Assembly (NCBI GenBank): GCA_022599915.1
Contig: JAHZLH010000018.1
Span: forward strand, 1-43,813
DNA: 43,813 nt
Source of the DNA: Actinomycetes bacterium
Lineage (GTDB): Bacteria > Actinomycetota > Actinomycetes > S36-B12 > GCA-2699445
Reading direction: 5' to 3'
The translations under genes and the position numbers were made by a program. Positions within the stretch are counted from its first letter, which is position 1, and each line of letters opens with the position of its first letter. Below are positions 31,130 through 39,566 of the stretch, in pieces. The notes under the pieces were generated by a model. It saw only the letters and a list, made by a program, of their open reading frames with translations. It searched no databases and was not told the DNA's origin.

Positions 31130-32089
31130 TCAGCCTCGGTCGATTGCTCGGTGCACCAGTTGGGCGAACACTGCACCTAAATCCCGTGAGGCGGCCTCGA
31201 CCGCCTGCGGCAGCAGTGAGGTTTCGGTAATTCCGGGCGAGACGTTCGCCTCTAAGAACATGGGTTCGCTGTCTTCCCCCACGATTAAGTCGATGCGTGA
31301 GTAGTCCCGCAGCGACATGTTCTGGTGGACGGCCACGGCAATGTCCTCCACCCGAGCAGCGGTAGCCTGATCGAGTCGGGCGGGGCTAAAGAACTCAGTA
31401 GCACCGGCGGTGTAGCGGGCGTTGTAGTCGTAGAAGCCACCGTCCGGGACAATTTCAACTGCGGGTAGTGCCACCGGACCTTCATCGGTATCAATCACAG
31501 ACACGGCTAATTCAGTCCCCGCAACGTATCGCTCAACTAGTGCAACATCGCCGTAGGCGAAGGCACCAACCATGGCAGCGGGAAGCTCAGTAGCCTCGTG
31601 CACTATCGAGGCACCCAGCGCTGAACCCCCGCGCGTGGGCTTGACCATGAGTGGCAGGCCGAGCCGATCCACCAATCGGTCAAGCAACTGCGCTGCCCCC
31701 AGTTCGCGGAACATGGAATGTGGCAAAGCCACCGAATCGGGAGTAGGTAGTTGCCAGTGCCGAACAACGCCCTTGGCCACCGACTTGTCGAAGGCAAGAC
31801 GTGCAGGATCTGCAGGTGAACCGACAAAGGGAATCCCTACCGTTGTCAAAACATCAGACAGGGAGCCATCCTCGCCACCGGTACCGTGCAGTGCTGGCAG
31901 GACACACTGCGGGCGGGCCTCGGCAAGGCGCTGCAGTAAGGAGGCATCAGCGTCGGCAGTAGTGACAGCGAGGCCTTGCGATCGCAAGGCCTCGGCGACC
32001 CGACGACCCGATCGGATCGATACGTCGCGCTCTGGGGATAGACCGCCGCAGAGAACGAGAACCGTGGGAGTTTCATGGAGGTTGGACAT
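31130..32089 (-). CDS. ddl: D-alanine--D-alanine ligase
   Basis: 319 residues, ATP-grasp. N-terminal CGGLSPERDVSIRSG holds the conserved Glu; LMVKPTRGGSALGASIV is the ATP/substrate Ser loop; FYDYNARYTAG is the omega-loop with the Tyr typical of D-Ala-D-Ala (not D-Ala-D-Lac) ligases; and FLEANVSPGITETSLLP has the metal-binding Asn and the Ser-Leu pair. It makes the dipeptide for wall precursors. Position next to parB is unusual for ddl, which in M. tuberculosis lies elsewhere. ATG with GAGAGG upstream; the ribosome site overlaps the aminotransferase stop (9-bp gap), so the two genes are cotranscribed. Whether a second ddl exists in the genome is not visible. Confidence 0.93.
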   Translation of the reverse strand: MSNLHETPTVLVLCGGLSPERDVSIRSGRRVAEALRSQGLAVTTADADASLLQRLAEARPQCVLPALHGTGGEDGSLSDVLTTVGIPFVGSPADPARLAFDKSVAKGVVRHWQLPTPDSVALPHSMFRELGAAQLLDRLVDRLGLPLMVKPTRGGSALGASIVHEATELPAAMVGAFAYGDVALVERYVAGTELAVSVIDTDEGPVALPAVEIVPDGGFYDYNARYTAGATEFFSPARLDQATAARVEDIAVAVHQNMSLRDYSRIDLIVGEDSEPMFLEANVSPGITETSLLPQAVEAASRDLGAVFAQLVHRAIDRG

Positions 32090-32098
32090 GAGCGCCTC

Positions 32099-33415
32099 TC
32101 AGAGCATGTCGGGGGTAGGTACCGATGAGCCGGAAGGATGGTGCAGCGCACTTGCGGTACCGAAGGTTTCACCGATCTGTAGTTCTTGCTCCATCACTGC
32201 AGCCAGTCGGCGAACACCTTCCCGAATTCGATCCGGTTCCGGGTAGCAGTACGACAACCGTAGATGGCGGCGACCCTGACCATCAGCATAGAAACCGGTA
32301 CCGGGAACGTAGGCGACCAGCGCAGATACCGCGCGGGGAAGCATGGCGGTTGCATCCAGCCCCTCGGGTAGCGTCAGCCAGGAGTAGAAGCCGCCGGCGG
32401 GACGTGTCCATTCCGTGCCGGGTGGCATCAGCGCATCAAGTGACTCCAGCAGTGCGTCCCGTCGCTCACGGTAGACATCCCGAAAAACTTCGACTTGATC
32501 ACGCCACGGTTGGGTGGCTAGGAACTCCGAGACGACTCCTTGGGTGAAGTTCGATGGGCACAGCACGGCTGCCTCAGCGGCCAGAACCAGTTTTTCCCGG
32601 ACACCGTGAGGTGCGACGGCCCAACCAACGCGTAGACCTGAGGCCAGCGTCTTCGAAAAAGATCCTAGGTATACGACCTGGTCGCTGTCGTCAGCCCGCA
32701 TGGCTCGGGGTACGACGCCGTCAAAGCCCAGCAGCGCATAAGGGTCGTCTTCGAGAACTAGCAGATCTTCGCGCAGGGCGATGTCTAGTAACTCCTTGCG
32801 GCGTTGGGGTGGTTGGGTAATGCCGGCGGGATTGTGGAAGGAGGGGATCGTGTAGATCAACTTGATCGTTCGACCAGAGGCCCGGACGTCCGCGATTGTT
32901 TCCTCGAGAGCCGCCGGGATCAGGCCATCGCCGTCCATCGGAACGTGAACGATGTCGCACTCGAAGGCGCGGAAGATACCCAAGGCGCCCACGTAACTTG
33001 GTGACTCTACGAGAACGACATCGCCGGGGTTGCAAAAGATGCGAGCCACCAAGTCAAGCGCCATTTGCGAACCAGCGGTTACGACGATGTCATCAGGATG
33101 GGATGACACCCCCATGTCAGACATCACGTCAACGATTTGCTCTCGGAGCACGGTGTCTCCTTGCCCGGAGCCGTATTGCAGAGCTTGAGCGCCACGTTCG
33201 CGGATGAGTCGCGATGCAGTTTCAGCGAGGGCATCGAGCGGGAGCGCCTCTACGTAGGGCATCCCACCCGCCAGCGACACCACCTCAGGGCGAGAGGCTA
33301 CGGCGAAGAGTGCGCGAATCTCCGAGGCGGTCATACCGGCTGCGCGATCGGCGTACGCCGCAATCCACGGATCCAGCCGGGATCCAGGAGCGGGTGGCAG
33401 ATCGGCGGGATTCAC
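32099..33415 (-). CDS. PLP-dependent class I/II aminotransferase (MocR/2-aminoadipate type)
   Basis: 438 residues. The PLP Lys is Lys255 in GSFSKTLASGLRVGW; Asp223 and Tyr226 (DDPYALL) and Asn195 (PSFHNPAG) hold the cofactor ring. Closest in appearance to the 2-aminoadipate/LysN subgroup, so multi-substrate, and exact substrate unknown. No regulatory wHTH domain at the N-terminus, so it is an enzyme, not a MocR regulator. A 40-residue C-terminal tail is not part of the fold. GTG start with GAGGAGG upstream. Operon partner of ddl, so it could supply or remove an amino acid for wall synthesis (D-alanine supply is only a guess). Confidence 0.9.
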   Translation of the reverse strand: MNPADLPPAPGSRLDPWIAAYADRAAGMTASEIRALFAVASRPEVVSLAGGMPYVEALPLDALAETASRLIRERGAQALQYGSGQGDTVLREQIVDVMSDMGVSSHPDDIVVTAGSQMALDLVARIFCNPGDVVLVESPSYVGALGIFRAFECDIVHVPMDGDGLIPAALEETIADVRASGRTIKLIYTIPSFHNPAGITQPPQRRKELLDIALREDLLVLEDDPYALLGFDGVVPRAMRADDSDQVVYLGSFSKTLASGLRVGWAVAPHGVREKLVLAAEAAVLCPSNFTQGVVSEFLATQPWRDQVEVFRDVYRERRDALLESLDALMPPGTEWTRPAGGFYSWLTLPEGLDATAMLPRAVSALVAYVPGTGFYADGQGRRHLRLSYCYPEPDRIREGVRRLAAVMEQELQIGETFGTASALHHPSGSSVPTPDML

Positions 33416-33475
33416 GGTTCCTCCTCATCGAGCGCGGTGTCGACTCTGGTGTTACTTGGACTCTACGATGCCTGA

Positions 33476-33622
33476 GTGAGCACCAGAATCCCAACTCGCC
33501 CGTTTCTCGTCGCTGCATTTATTTTCGCAGCGGGGCTAGCGGCGGGATTCTCTTGGTCGTTATTGCACAAGAATCCTAGGTCTGCGTACTTGCGGCAACT
33601 GCAGCAGGATCAGCTGCGCTAG
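33476..33622 (+). CDS. Putative 48-residue single-pass membrane protein, leaderless
   Basis: GTG AGC ACC opens a 48-residue frame: one helix (FLVAAFIFAAGLAAGFSWSLL) and a Gln-rich tail (YLRQLQQDQLR). TACGAT, a -10 like hexamer, ends six bases before the GTG (33464-33469), as in leaderless actinobacterial genes. It is divergent from the aminotransferase and its stop overlaps the convergent cwlM stop by 4 bp. I do not recognise the protein. Coding potential is plausible but unproven. Confidence 0.45.
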   Translation: MSTRIPTRPFLVAAFIFAAGLAAGFSWSLLHKNPRSAYLRQLQQDQLR

Positions 33623-34767
33623 GGCGCGAAGAATCGCACGATCGTATCTGTCATGACTCTAGCTAGGTTGTCCAAATGCTGAGGTTGGGACAGGGCACCA
33701 GAATCGTTGACATCGCCGGTGTTACCTATAGCGATTCGAACCGCAGGCATGCGGGTATTTCGCAGGATGTCCCAGGTGCGGGGCTGGGGCCCGGCACTGA
33801 CTGCCGTGTTTTCCGCCGTGAGTTCTTCCAACAACATCGCGGCCATCATCTTGCCCGGTACTGAGTGTGAGCCACCGTCTCGACCGAAGTAGTAGGCACT
33901 GATCCCGGTCGGCTCGTGTTCCCGACTAAAGGCGGTCAAGGAGATAACTAGGTCGGCGCTGAGTTCGTTGCAGATTCGCGCACGATCGGCCTCTTCCGGT
34001 GGTGGCGTTTCATCCGAAGCTAATGGTGTGGTGACTACGACGTGAGCACCTAACGGGATGAGCCGACGTTCCAGTCGGCCTGCAACGTTCGCGCATAGCT
34101 GGCAGGCTTCGATGGAGGGATTTGCCGAGGTGGCTCCCGGATCCAACACCACAATCTTGCCTTGGATGCCGGTTCGCGTTTTCTGCAGCGCGATCCGGTC
34201 CCGTACCTCCTGGCTAGACTCCTGCCCTACCGTGCGTCGCAGTTGCCCGAGGGATCGATACGTATTGGGTCCGCAGACACCATCGGAACGCAGCCCAAGG
34301 TTGCTCTGAAACTCTCGAACTGCTTGGTCAGTTGCGGGGCCGAAACTGCCGTCTTCCTTCCCGCAGGAGAAACCCATGGCGTTGAGCCGGCTTTGCAGTT
34401 CCAGCACGTCCTCCCCCGAGGTGGGATGACCTGCGGCGTAGGCGAGTGTCCGATCCCCGAGTTTCCAGCGAGCTTCTTCCAATCGCCGAAAGGTCTCCGG
34501 GCCGACGATTCCGTCAGCAGTGATCCCCCGTTCGCGCTGGAATGTGCGCACTGCGGCTTCCACTTCCTCGTCGAAGTCGGCACTAATGAGTTGGGTAGTG
34601 CTCCAGGCTGCCGGATTATCTTCTTGTTCCAGCGGCCCTTGCCGCAGTCGGTCGCGCTGTAGGGACTCCTCAGCGAAGCGCGAACCTGGCAGCAGGCCGA
34701 GGCGGGCCAGCCTCGCCCGTACTTCGGCAACGGCCGGTCCTCGGTCACCGATTCGTATCAAAGACAT
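33619..34767 (-). CDS. cwlM: CwlM-like protein: two peptidoglycan-binding domains and a degenerate amidase fold
   Basis: 382 residues. Two PG_binding_1 repeats (about 5-98 with an insertion, and 115-175) precede an Amidase_3-like domain (about 203-380). Key residues are altered: the zinc His of DPGHGG is Ala (DPGAT, 209-213), the second His of the usual SIHAN is Thr (SLTAF, 276-280), and the catalytic Glu of PAVLVExG is Ala346 (PAVRIAIG). Only Glu220 remains as a ligand. This should be catalytically dead. Mycobacterial CwlM is a cytoplasmic PknB substrate that activates MurA rather than cutting wall. No signal peptide here agrees with that. No clear ribosome site; the ATG fits the usual start. 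Confidence 0.9.
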   Translation of the reverse strand: MSLIRIGDRGPAVAEVRARLARLGLLPGSRFAEESLQRDRLRQGPLEQEDNPAAWSTTQLISADFDEEVEAAVRTFQRERGITADGIVGPETFRRLEEARWKLGDRTLAYAAGHPTSGEDVLELQSRLNAMGFSCGKEDGSFGPATDQAVREFQSNLGLRSDGVCGPNTYRSLGQLRRTVGQESSQEVRDRIALQKTRTGIQGKIVVLDPGATSANPSIEACQLCANVAGRLERRLIPLGAHVVVTTPLASDETPPPEEADRARICNELSADLVISLTAFSREHEPTGISAYYFGRDGGSHSVPGKMMAAMLLEELTAENTAVSAGPQPRTWDILRNTRMPAVRIAIGNTGDVNDSGALSQPQHLDNLARVMTDTIVRFFAP

Positions 34768-34786
34768 GGTGCAACCGGATGGCTGG

Positions 34787-35113
34787 TCACAGAAATTCAG
34801 CCAGATCCTTCAGCAGTGCCTGTTTGGGCTTCGCCCCAACAATTTGCTTGACGACCTGACCGCCTTGGTAAACGTTGAGCGTTGGGATGGAGACCACTCC
34901 ATAACTAGCCGCGATTTGCGGATTCTCGTCAACGTTCAACTTCGCGACCGTGATCTTGTCAGCATGTTCGCCAGCGATCTCTTCCAAAACCGGAGCCACC
35001 ATTCGGCAGGGTCCACACCACTCCGCCCAGAAATCGACAAGGACTGGTTTATCTGATTGCAGTACATCGGCGGTGAACGACGCTTCGGTGACTACGGTTG
35101 TGTTTTGACCCAC
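34787..35113 (-). CDS. trxA: Thioredoxin
   Basis: 108 residues with the active site WCGPC at 32-36 in FWAEWCGPCRMV and the cis-Pro segment VSIPTLNVYQGG. Small cytoplasmic disulfide reductase, recharged by the thioredoxin reductase encoded just upstream. GTG start with GAAGG before it. 74 bp separate it from trxB and 19 bp from cwlM, so it probably shares a transcript with both. Confidence 0.97.
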   Translation of the reverse strand: MGQNTTVVTEASFTADVLQSDKPVLVDFWAEWCGPCRMVAPVLEEIAGEHADKITVAKLNVDENPQIAASYGVVSIPTLNVYQGGQVVKQIVGAKPKQALLKDLAEFL

Positions 35114-35187
35114 GAGGACCTTCCTTCTTCTTCTCTCAGCCTAGGCGACCGGGATGGTTACCGCCGCATCACTATGGCTGTGTTGTA

Positions 35188-36129
35188 CTACTGACCAGCG
35201 GCAAGATCAGCCAGATAGCGCTCGGCATCCAGCGCGGCGGCACAGCCGGTTCCTGCTGCCGTGATCGCCTGACGGTAGGTGTGGTCCACCAGATCACCAC
35301 AGGCGAATACGCCCGGAAGTGACGTACGGGTTCCAGGGGCGTCTACGATCACGTATCCCTCATCATCCAAGGTGACCTGGCCCTGCAGGAGTTCCGATCG
35401 GGGGTCATGACCAATCGCCACGAACATGCCGGTGACGGGCAGTTCACTGGTGTCGCCGGTCTTGCGATTCCGCAGCGTGAGGCCGGTCAGTTTTCCATCA
35501 CCGTTTGCCTTCTCCACCATGGTGTCCCAGATCATCTCGATCTTGGGGTCATTCAGTGCGCGATCAGCCATGATCTTGCTGGCACGCAGTTCATCCCTCC
35601 GATGAATCAGGAAGACCTTCTTCGCGAACCGGGTGAGGAAGGTCGCTTCTTCGACCGCAGAGTCTCCGCCACCCACGACGGCAATGTTTTGATCCCGGAA
35701 AAAGAAACCATCACACGTAGCGCACCACGAAACCCCGTGCCCGCTCAGTTCCTTTTCGCCGGGAATTCCCAGCTCGCGGTACCCGGAGCCGGTCGCCAGG
35801 ATGACGGCCTTGGCGCGGTGTTCCTCGCCGTTACCGTCCGTCAGGGTTTTGATGTCACTCGTCAAATCCACTTTGGTGGCGTCGTCAGTGATGAGTTTTG
35901 CGCCGAACCGCTCGGCTTGGGCTTTCATGTGCTGCATGAGCTCTGGGCCCATGATTCCTTCGGGAAATCCAGGGAAGTTCTCCACATCAGTGGTGTTCAT
36001 CAACGCTCCGCCAGCGGTGACTGCCCCCTCGAAGACAATCGGCTGCAATTGTGCTCTGGCAGCGTACAGCGCTGCGGTGTAACCGGCCGGGCCGGAACCA
36101 ACAATGATCAGATCGTGGACTTCGCTCAC
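35188..36129 (-). CDS. trxB: Thioredoxin reductase
   Basis: 313 residues: FAD site [16 protein letters not shown], redox pair CATC (Cys136, Cys139) in [17 protein letters not shown] site [10 protein letters not shown], and the C-terminal [21 protein letters not shown]. It transfers electrons from NADPH to thioredoxin. GTG start with AGGGGT upstream. Follows the sigM/anti-sigma pair after 78 bp; in other actinobacteria this cluster is oxidative-stress responsive. Confidence 0.97.
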   Translation of the reverse strand: MSEVHDLIIVGSGPAGYTAALYAARAQLQPIVFEGAVTAGGALMNTTDVENFPGFPEGIMGPELMQHMKAQAERFGAKLITDDATKVDLTSDIKTLTDGNGEEHRAKAVILATGSGYRELGIPGEKELSGHGVSWCATCDGFFFRDQNIAVVGGGDSAVEEATFLTRFAKKVFLIHRRDELRASKIMADRALNDPKIEMIWDTMVEKANGDGKLTGLTLRNRKTGDTSELPVTGMFVAIGHDPRSELLQGQVTLDDEGYVIVDAPGTRTSLPGVFACGDLVDHTYRQAITAAGTGCAAALDAERYLADLAAGQ

Positions 36130-36207
36130 CGATACCCCTGTTCCTTCAGCTGAATCCTAACTGGACACCGGGCTATAACGTCCGGCGGTAGCCGGATCAT
36201 TCCCTAG

Positions 36208-36849
36208 TCACTCCAGCTCGGTGCGGTGGACAACCGTGGGCGAAGGGGCACAATCTACGACAAGTGCCTCAGATGTTTCAGTGGCAACGACTGCTACCAG
36301 CAACTCTTCCCCTTCGAAGTCTGCGATATCGATGGCAACCACAGTTTGATCGGGGATTACTTCCAGCAGGCAGTTGGAGATGTCGGCGGCAACCGGGCTG
36401 GGCGCGGGGGCCGTAGTCCGATCGGACGGAATGGCGTTCCCAGTGGGTGCCGGACAGGGCGAACTGCCTGCAACGAGGTCCTTGGCTTGATCGGCTAGTT
36501 CGGCTTGGGTGTAGTCTCGGCCACTTTGCTGGGTGACTGGACCGAGGTCGCCGCCTTCGACAACAGGGGTTTGACATCCTGCGGCGATCGGCTGCGGTTC
36601 GGGATCAGTGCCCCCCGGGATGACAACGATTCCCACTAGAAGCGCTATCGCGGCAGCTGCTCCCAGCGGGATCCACCAGCGATTACGGCGGGGTTCCTCG
36701 ACTGTGCGGCGTTGCTGTTCTTCCGCGAGCGCGGCGGTGATGCGCTCACTGACCGAGGCTGGGATTTCCGGAGCAGGCTGAGCGGACAGTTGCCGGCGGA
36801 TTTCATCCTGTTCGGGTTCACTATTGTCGTGGGGGTCATTCTTTGTCAT
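36208..36849 (-). CDS. Membrane anti-sigma factor, RsmA-like
   Basis: 213 residues. A charged N-terminal cytoplasmic region of 57 residues is followed by one membrane helix (WWIPLGAAAAIALLVGIVVI, about 58-77) and an extracytoplasmic domain with Cys residues (Cys91, CPAP and later pairs). Its ATG lies 14 bp inside sigM. Position and topology match the RsmA anti-sigma factor of SigM. The N-terminus lacks the HxxxCxxC zinc motif of ZAS-type anti-sigma proteins, so binding would be by another helix arrangement. Extracellular Cys residues could sense redox state, which is inference. Confidence 0.8.
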   Translation of the reverse strand: MTKNDPHDNSEPEQDEIRRQLSAQPAPEIPASVSERITAALAEEQQRRTVEEPRRNRWWIPLGAAAAIALLVGIVVIPGGTDPEPQPIAAGCQTPVVEGGDLGPVTQQSGRDYTQAELADQAKDLVAGSSPCPAPTGNAIPSDRTTAPAPSPVAADISNCLLEVIPDQTVVAIDIADFEGEELLVAVVATETSEALVVDCAPSPTVVHRTELE

Positions 36850-37450
36850 CGTTCACCCCGTCGGTTATCCGGCTGCTCTTGGTTGGGACGTCGCCCGCTT
36901 CGTTATGGTTCCTGAGCAACTCCGCCATCCGCTGTCGGCCACGAAAGCATCGACTCTTGACGGTACCTGGTGGGATTTGCAGGATTTCTGCGGCTTCATC
37001 GACCGGCCATCCTTCAAGATCGACCAGCGTCAAGGCGATCCGTTGTTCGTCGGGTATTTCCGCAAGCGCGGTCATCACCGTCAATCGAGTGACATGTTCG
37101 GAAATCTGATCCCGACCATCGTGAGTGCCGACATCCGCTTCGGTATCAGGTAGCGCAATCGTGGGTCGATTCTTACGCGATCTCATCCGGTCCAGGCAGG
37201 CGTTCACGACGATCCGGTGCAGCCAAGTGGTCACTCGGGCGTCCCCTCGAAATGAACTGGCGCGCCGAAAAGCCGAGATCATGGCATCTTGCAGCGAGTC
37301 GGCGGCATCATCTGGGTCGCGGCAGGTGCGCAATGCTACTGCCCAGAGTCGATCGGAATGTCGCCGAAACAGTTCTGCAAAGGCATGCGGATCGCCATCG
37401 ACGTGGGCAGCGAGGAGTTGCTCGTCGCTGGAACTATCGGTGGACTGCAT
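36836..37450 (-). CDS. sigM: ECF RNA polymerase sigma factor SigM
   Basis: 204 residues. Region 2 (about 10-80) has AFAELFRRHSDRLWAVALRTC and DDAADSLQDAMISAFRRASSF with the usual WLHRIVVNACLDRMRS; region 4 (about 120-180) has ALAEIPDEQRIALTLVDLEGWPVDEAAEILQIPPGTVKSRCFRGR. It redirects RNA polymerase in stress responses. Overlaps the anti-sigma gene. The ATG has no Shine-Dalgarno; TAGGCT ends nine bases upstream, so a short or absent leader is possible. Mycobacterial SigM occupies this same place between the pseudokinase/MviN gene and trxB. Confidence 0.93.
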   Translation of the reverse strand: MQSTDSSSDEQLLAAHVDGDPHAFAELFRRHSDRLWAVALRTCRDPDDAADSLQDAMISAFRRASSFRGDARVTTWLHRIVVNACLDRMRSRKNRPTIALPDTEADVGTHDGRDQISEHVTRLTVMTALAEIPDEQRIALTLVDLEGWPVDEAAEILQIPPGTVKSRCFRGRQRMAELLRNHNEAGDVPTKSSRITDGVNDDKE

Positions 37451-37502
37451 GGCAGCACGAGCCTACGCGGTTTGACAGCCCACCACGGGCAACCCCCCGA
37501 GG

Positions 37503-38951
37503 TCAGCCCAAGATTCGAACTTCGCTGATGCCACCGACATAGTTCGTGCCATCGAACGGCAACCGAGTGAGTTTGATGAGGACGAAACGAGTAGCAATCG
37601 CTTCCGGGGTGCGAACCCGAATCTTTTCGCCAGCGCCGGTGATGCTGAGAATCTCGTTGAAGTTGGCGGGCTTGTTGGGGTTCTTCGTCGTGGTTGCCAC
37701 TGCAAAATCAGCCCCACTGTCGGTCATGCGAAGATCGATTGCGCGTACCGGTCGAACTGCCCCCAGATCGAGGATTAGCCCGATCCCTTCCTCGGGTTTG
37801 GGTTCGGAGAAACTGTAGGTCTCCGTCGTCCAGGCAGTGACTTTTCGCCCGTCGACAGCCAGATTGACCAACTCGGGATTTTCGCTGCCATCGCCGGCGG
37901 GATCATGATCTTGGACCGCCACTACTGGGAAAGGACGTTCCTTGACCGGTGACGGTTCATTGGGTGTGGCACCGTCCGCTGGTACTTGTGCCGGTGCGTC
38001 CTCTGCCTCGGTCACGCGATTTCCCACAGTGAGTTGCCAGAGCAGCAGCACTAGGCCGCTAATAGCCAGCAATGCAATCAGCAAGGTGCCCACACGCCCC
38101 AGCAGCCGGTTGGTGGCCCGGTCAGTATCGTCATGATGCCGATCTCCGGCTGAGGTGGCGCCGAGGACCCCTGCGGCATTTTCCAATGCGTAGACGCACT
38201 CGGCCATGTCCTGGTAGGACTGATCGCGGGTATTTCCCAGTGTCGTTAGTGAACGGTTGATCACCCGATCGAGGGCGGTGGGCACATTGGGCTCGACTGC
38301 CGAAGCGGCAGCTGTGTTTCCACCGGCCAGCGGGGCCGGTGGAAGTGCTGACAGTGTGCCCGGCCCAGGCCACTTTCGAGTTAGACCCACGTATAGCAGG
38401 GCCCCGACTCCGTGCAGATCGGCCGCAAACGGGTCGTCGAACGGATCCTCACCGCGAAGAACCGCGTCCACTCCGAGGCCGCGCAGTCGGACTTCCCGAG
38501 TATCGGTGATCATGACCGATTGGGGCCGGAGTCGCCCGTGAGTCACACCCGACTGATGAGCACTCTCCAGCGCCCGTGCTACCTCGAGAGCCACGATGGT
38601 CACCTCTTGTGGTGACCAGCCATCGTCCAAAAGATCAAGCCAACAGGTTCCGGTGACCCATTCGGTGACCACAGCCAGTTCCTCATCGGTTTCCACCACA
38701 TCTAGGACGCGCACCGTCCTGCGATCGAGTACCTTGGCGGCACCAGCAGCCGCCTCGCGGAGACGGCTGGCGCGAGGGTCCGCTTGCGGCAGGATTCGAA
38801 CTGCCACCGTGCGATCGAGAGCCGGATCTCGCGCGAGCCAAAGCGCCGTTCCGGTGCTTTCCGCTACGAGGTCCAGCAGAATATATCGACCCACCTGACG
38901 CTGTGAAATAGATGAATCTGGGGGGGTCGACACCTGTTCATGATAAGCCAA
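37503..38951 (-). CDS. Membrane pseudokinase with extracellular discoidin-like domain
   Basis: 482 residues from a TTG with GGAGGGAG upstream. The kinase-like domain (about 20-265) lacks the catalytic residues: the VAIK Lys is Arg52 (VAVRIL), HRD is HGR (138-140), and DFG is replaced by GLG (158-160), so phosphotransfer is not expected. A helix at 287-307 leads to an acidic Pro linker and a C-terminal domain (about 340-482) with NLAVDGRKVTAWTTETY, a discoidin/F5-8C-like start. In M. tuberculosis this unit is fused to MviN (Rv3910) and its phosphorylated form recruits FhaA; here it is a separate gene. Target residues of PknB cannot be identified by eye. Confidence 0.88.
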   Translation of the reverse strand: MAYHEQVSTPPDSSISQRQVGRYILLDLVAESTGTALWLARDPALDRTVAVRILPQADPRASRLREAAAGAAKVLDRRTVRVLDVVETDEELAVVTEWVTGTCWLDLLDDGWSPQEVTIVALEVARALESAHQSGVTHGRLRPQSVMITDTREVRLRGLGVDAVLRGEDPFDDPFAADLHGVGALLYVGLTRKWPGPGTLSALPPAPLAGGNTAAASAVEPNVPTALDRVINRSLTTLGNTRDQSYQDMAECVYALENAAGVLGATSAGDRHHDDTDRATNRLLGRVGTLLIALLAISGLVLLLWQLTVGNRVTEAEDAPAQVPADGATPNEPSPVKERPFPVVAVQDHDPAGDGSENPELVNLAVDGRKVTAWTTETYSFSEPKPEEGIGLILDLGAVRPVRAIDLRMTDSGADFAVATTTKNPNKPANFNEILSITGAGEKIRVRTPEAIATRFVLIKLTRLPFDGTNYVGGISEVRILG

Positions 38952-39041
38952 GATCTCCCTCCGAGCCCTAATCCTGGCGCGCCGATCAGTCGTTGGGGTA
39001 TTGGAAGGCTGCTGCGGTCAACGAACCGCGGTAGCCAGTCA

Positions 39042-39512
39042 CTAGCTGGTGGCGGGGCTGGTATAGGTCTCTGTCACCCGGGAGAGATGCTCGATGGGGC
39101 CAATCCGGTAGGCGACCAGAGTTTGGATATCCCGATCAATCACCACCGTGACCGAGCCATCTCGCTCAACGGTGATGGCCTCCGGTGTGACGTCAATGCC
39201 TCGCGTCTGCGCGCGCGTGTAGGCAAGTTTTGCCGCCTCGTCGGGCGATGCATTCTTCAACACAATGGCATCGGTGGCGATGCGGGCGACTTGCCGAGCG
39301 TCGTCAGCGGCCGACACCTGGCCATACGCGATAGCCATGACATCGAACAGCACAACGCCGCCGACGACCAAGACCAGGATTAGCTTCGTCAGCCATCCCA
39401 GCACAATGGCGCCGGCATCGTCGTGAAAGCCCGTTGCACCCATACGTGAGTAATCGGCACCAACTGGCAGGTCCTTAAATAGTGGACTGCCCCAGACTGT
39501 GGGCATCGTCAC
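39042..39512 (-). CDS. Small TadE-like membrane protein between murJ and the pseudokinase
   Basis: 156 residues; the single membrane helix is at about 39-60 (LGWLTKLILVLVVGGVVLFDV), followed by an extracytoplasmic domain. The motif AIAYGQVSAADDARQVARIATDAIV resembles TadE/TadG pilus-assembly proteins near the membrane helix. Only this protein and none of the other Tad genes are present. The start is uncertain (GTG at 39512, or ATG at residue 3 or 24); no clear ribosome site. Spacing of 54 and 90 bp to its neighbours suggests the same operon. Confidence 0.75.
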   Translation of the reverse strand: MTMPTVWGSPLFKDLPVGADYSRMGATGFHDDAGAIVLGWLTKLILVLVVGGVVLFDVMAIAYGQVSAADDARQVARIATDAIVLKNASPDEAAKLAYTRAQTRGIDVTPEAITVERDGSVTVVIDRDIQTLVAYRIGPIEHLSRVTETYTSPATS

Positions 39513-39566
39513 GATTCGCTCTATCTGTCGTGCGGGTGGTCGCCGTTGTGATCGGGCTGTGCCTCA

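Noticed and set aside
35407-36153. 248-residue plus-strand frame opposite trxB
   Set aside because: Shadow of trxB, which has complete FAD, NADPH and CATC motifs.
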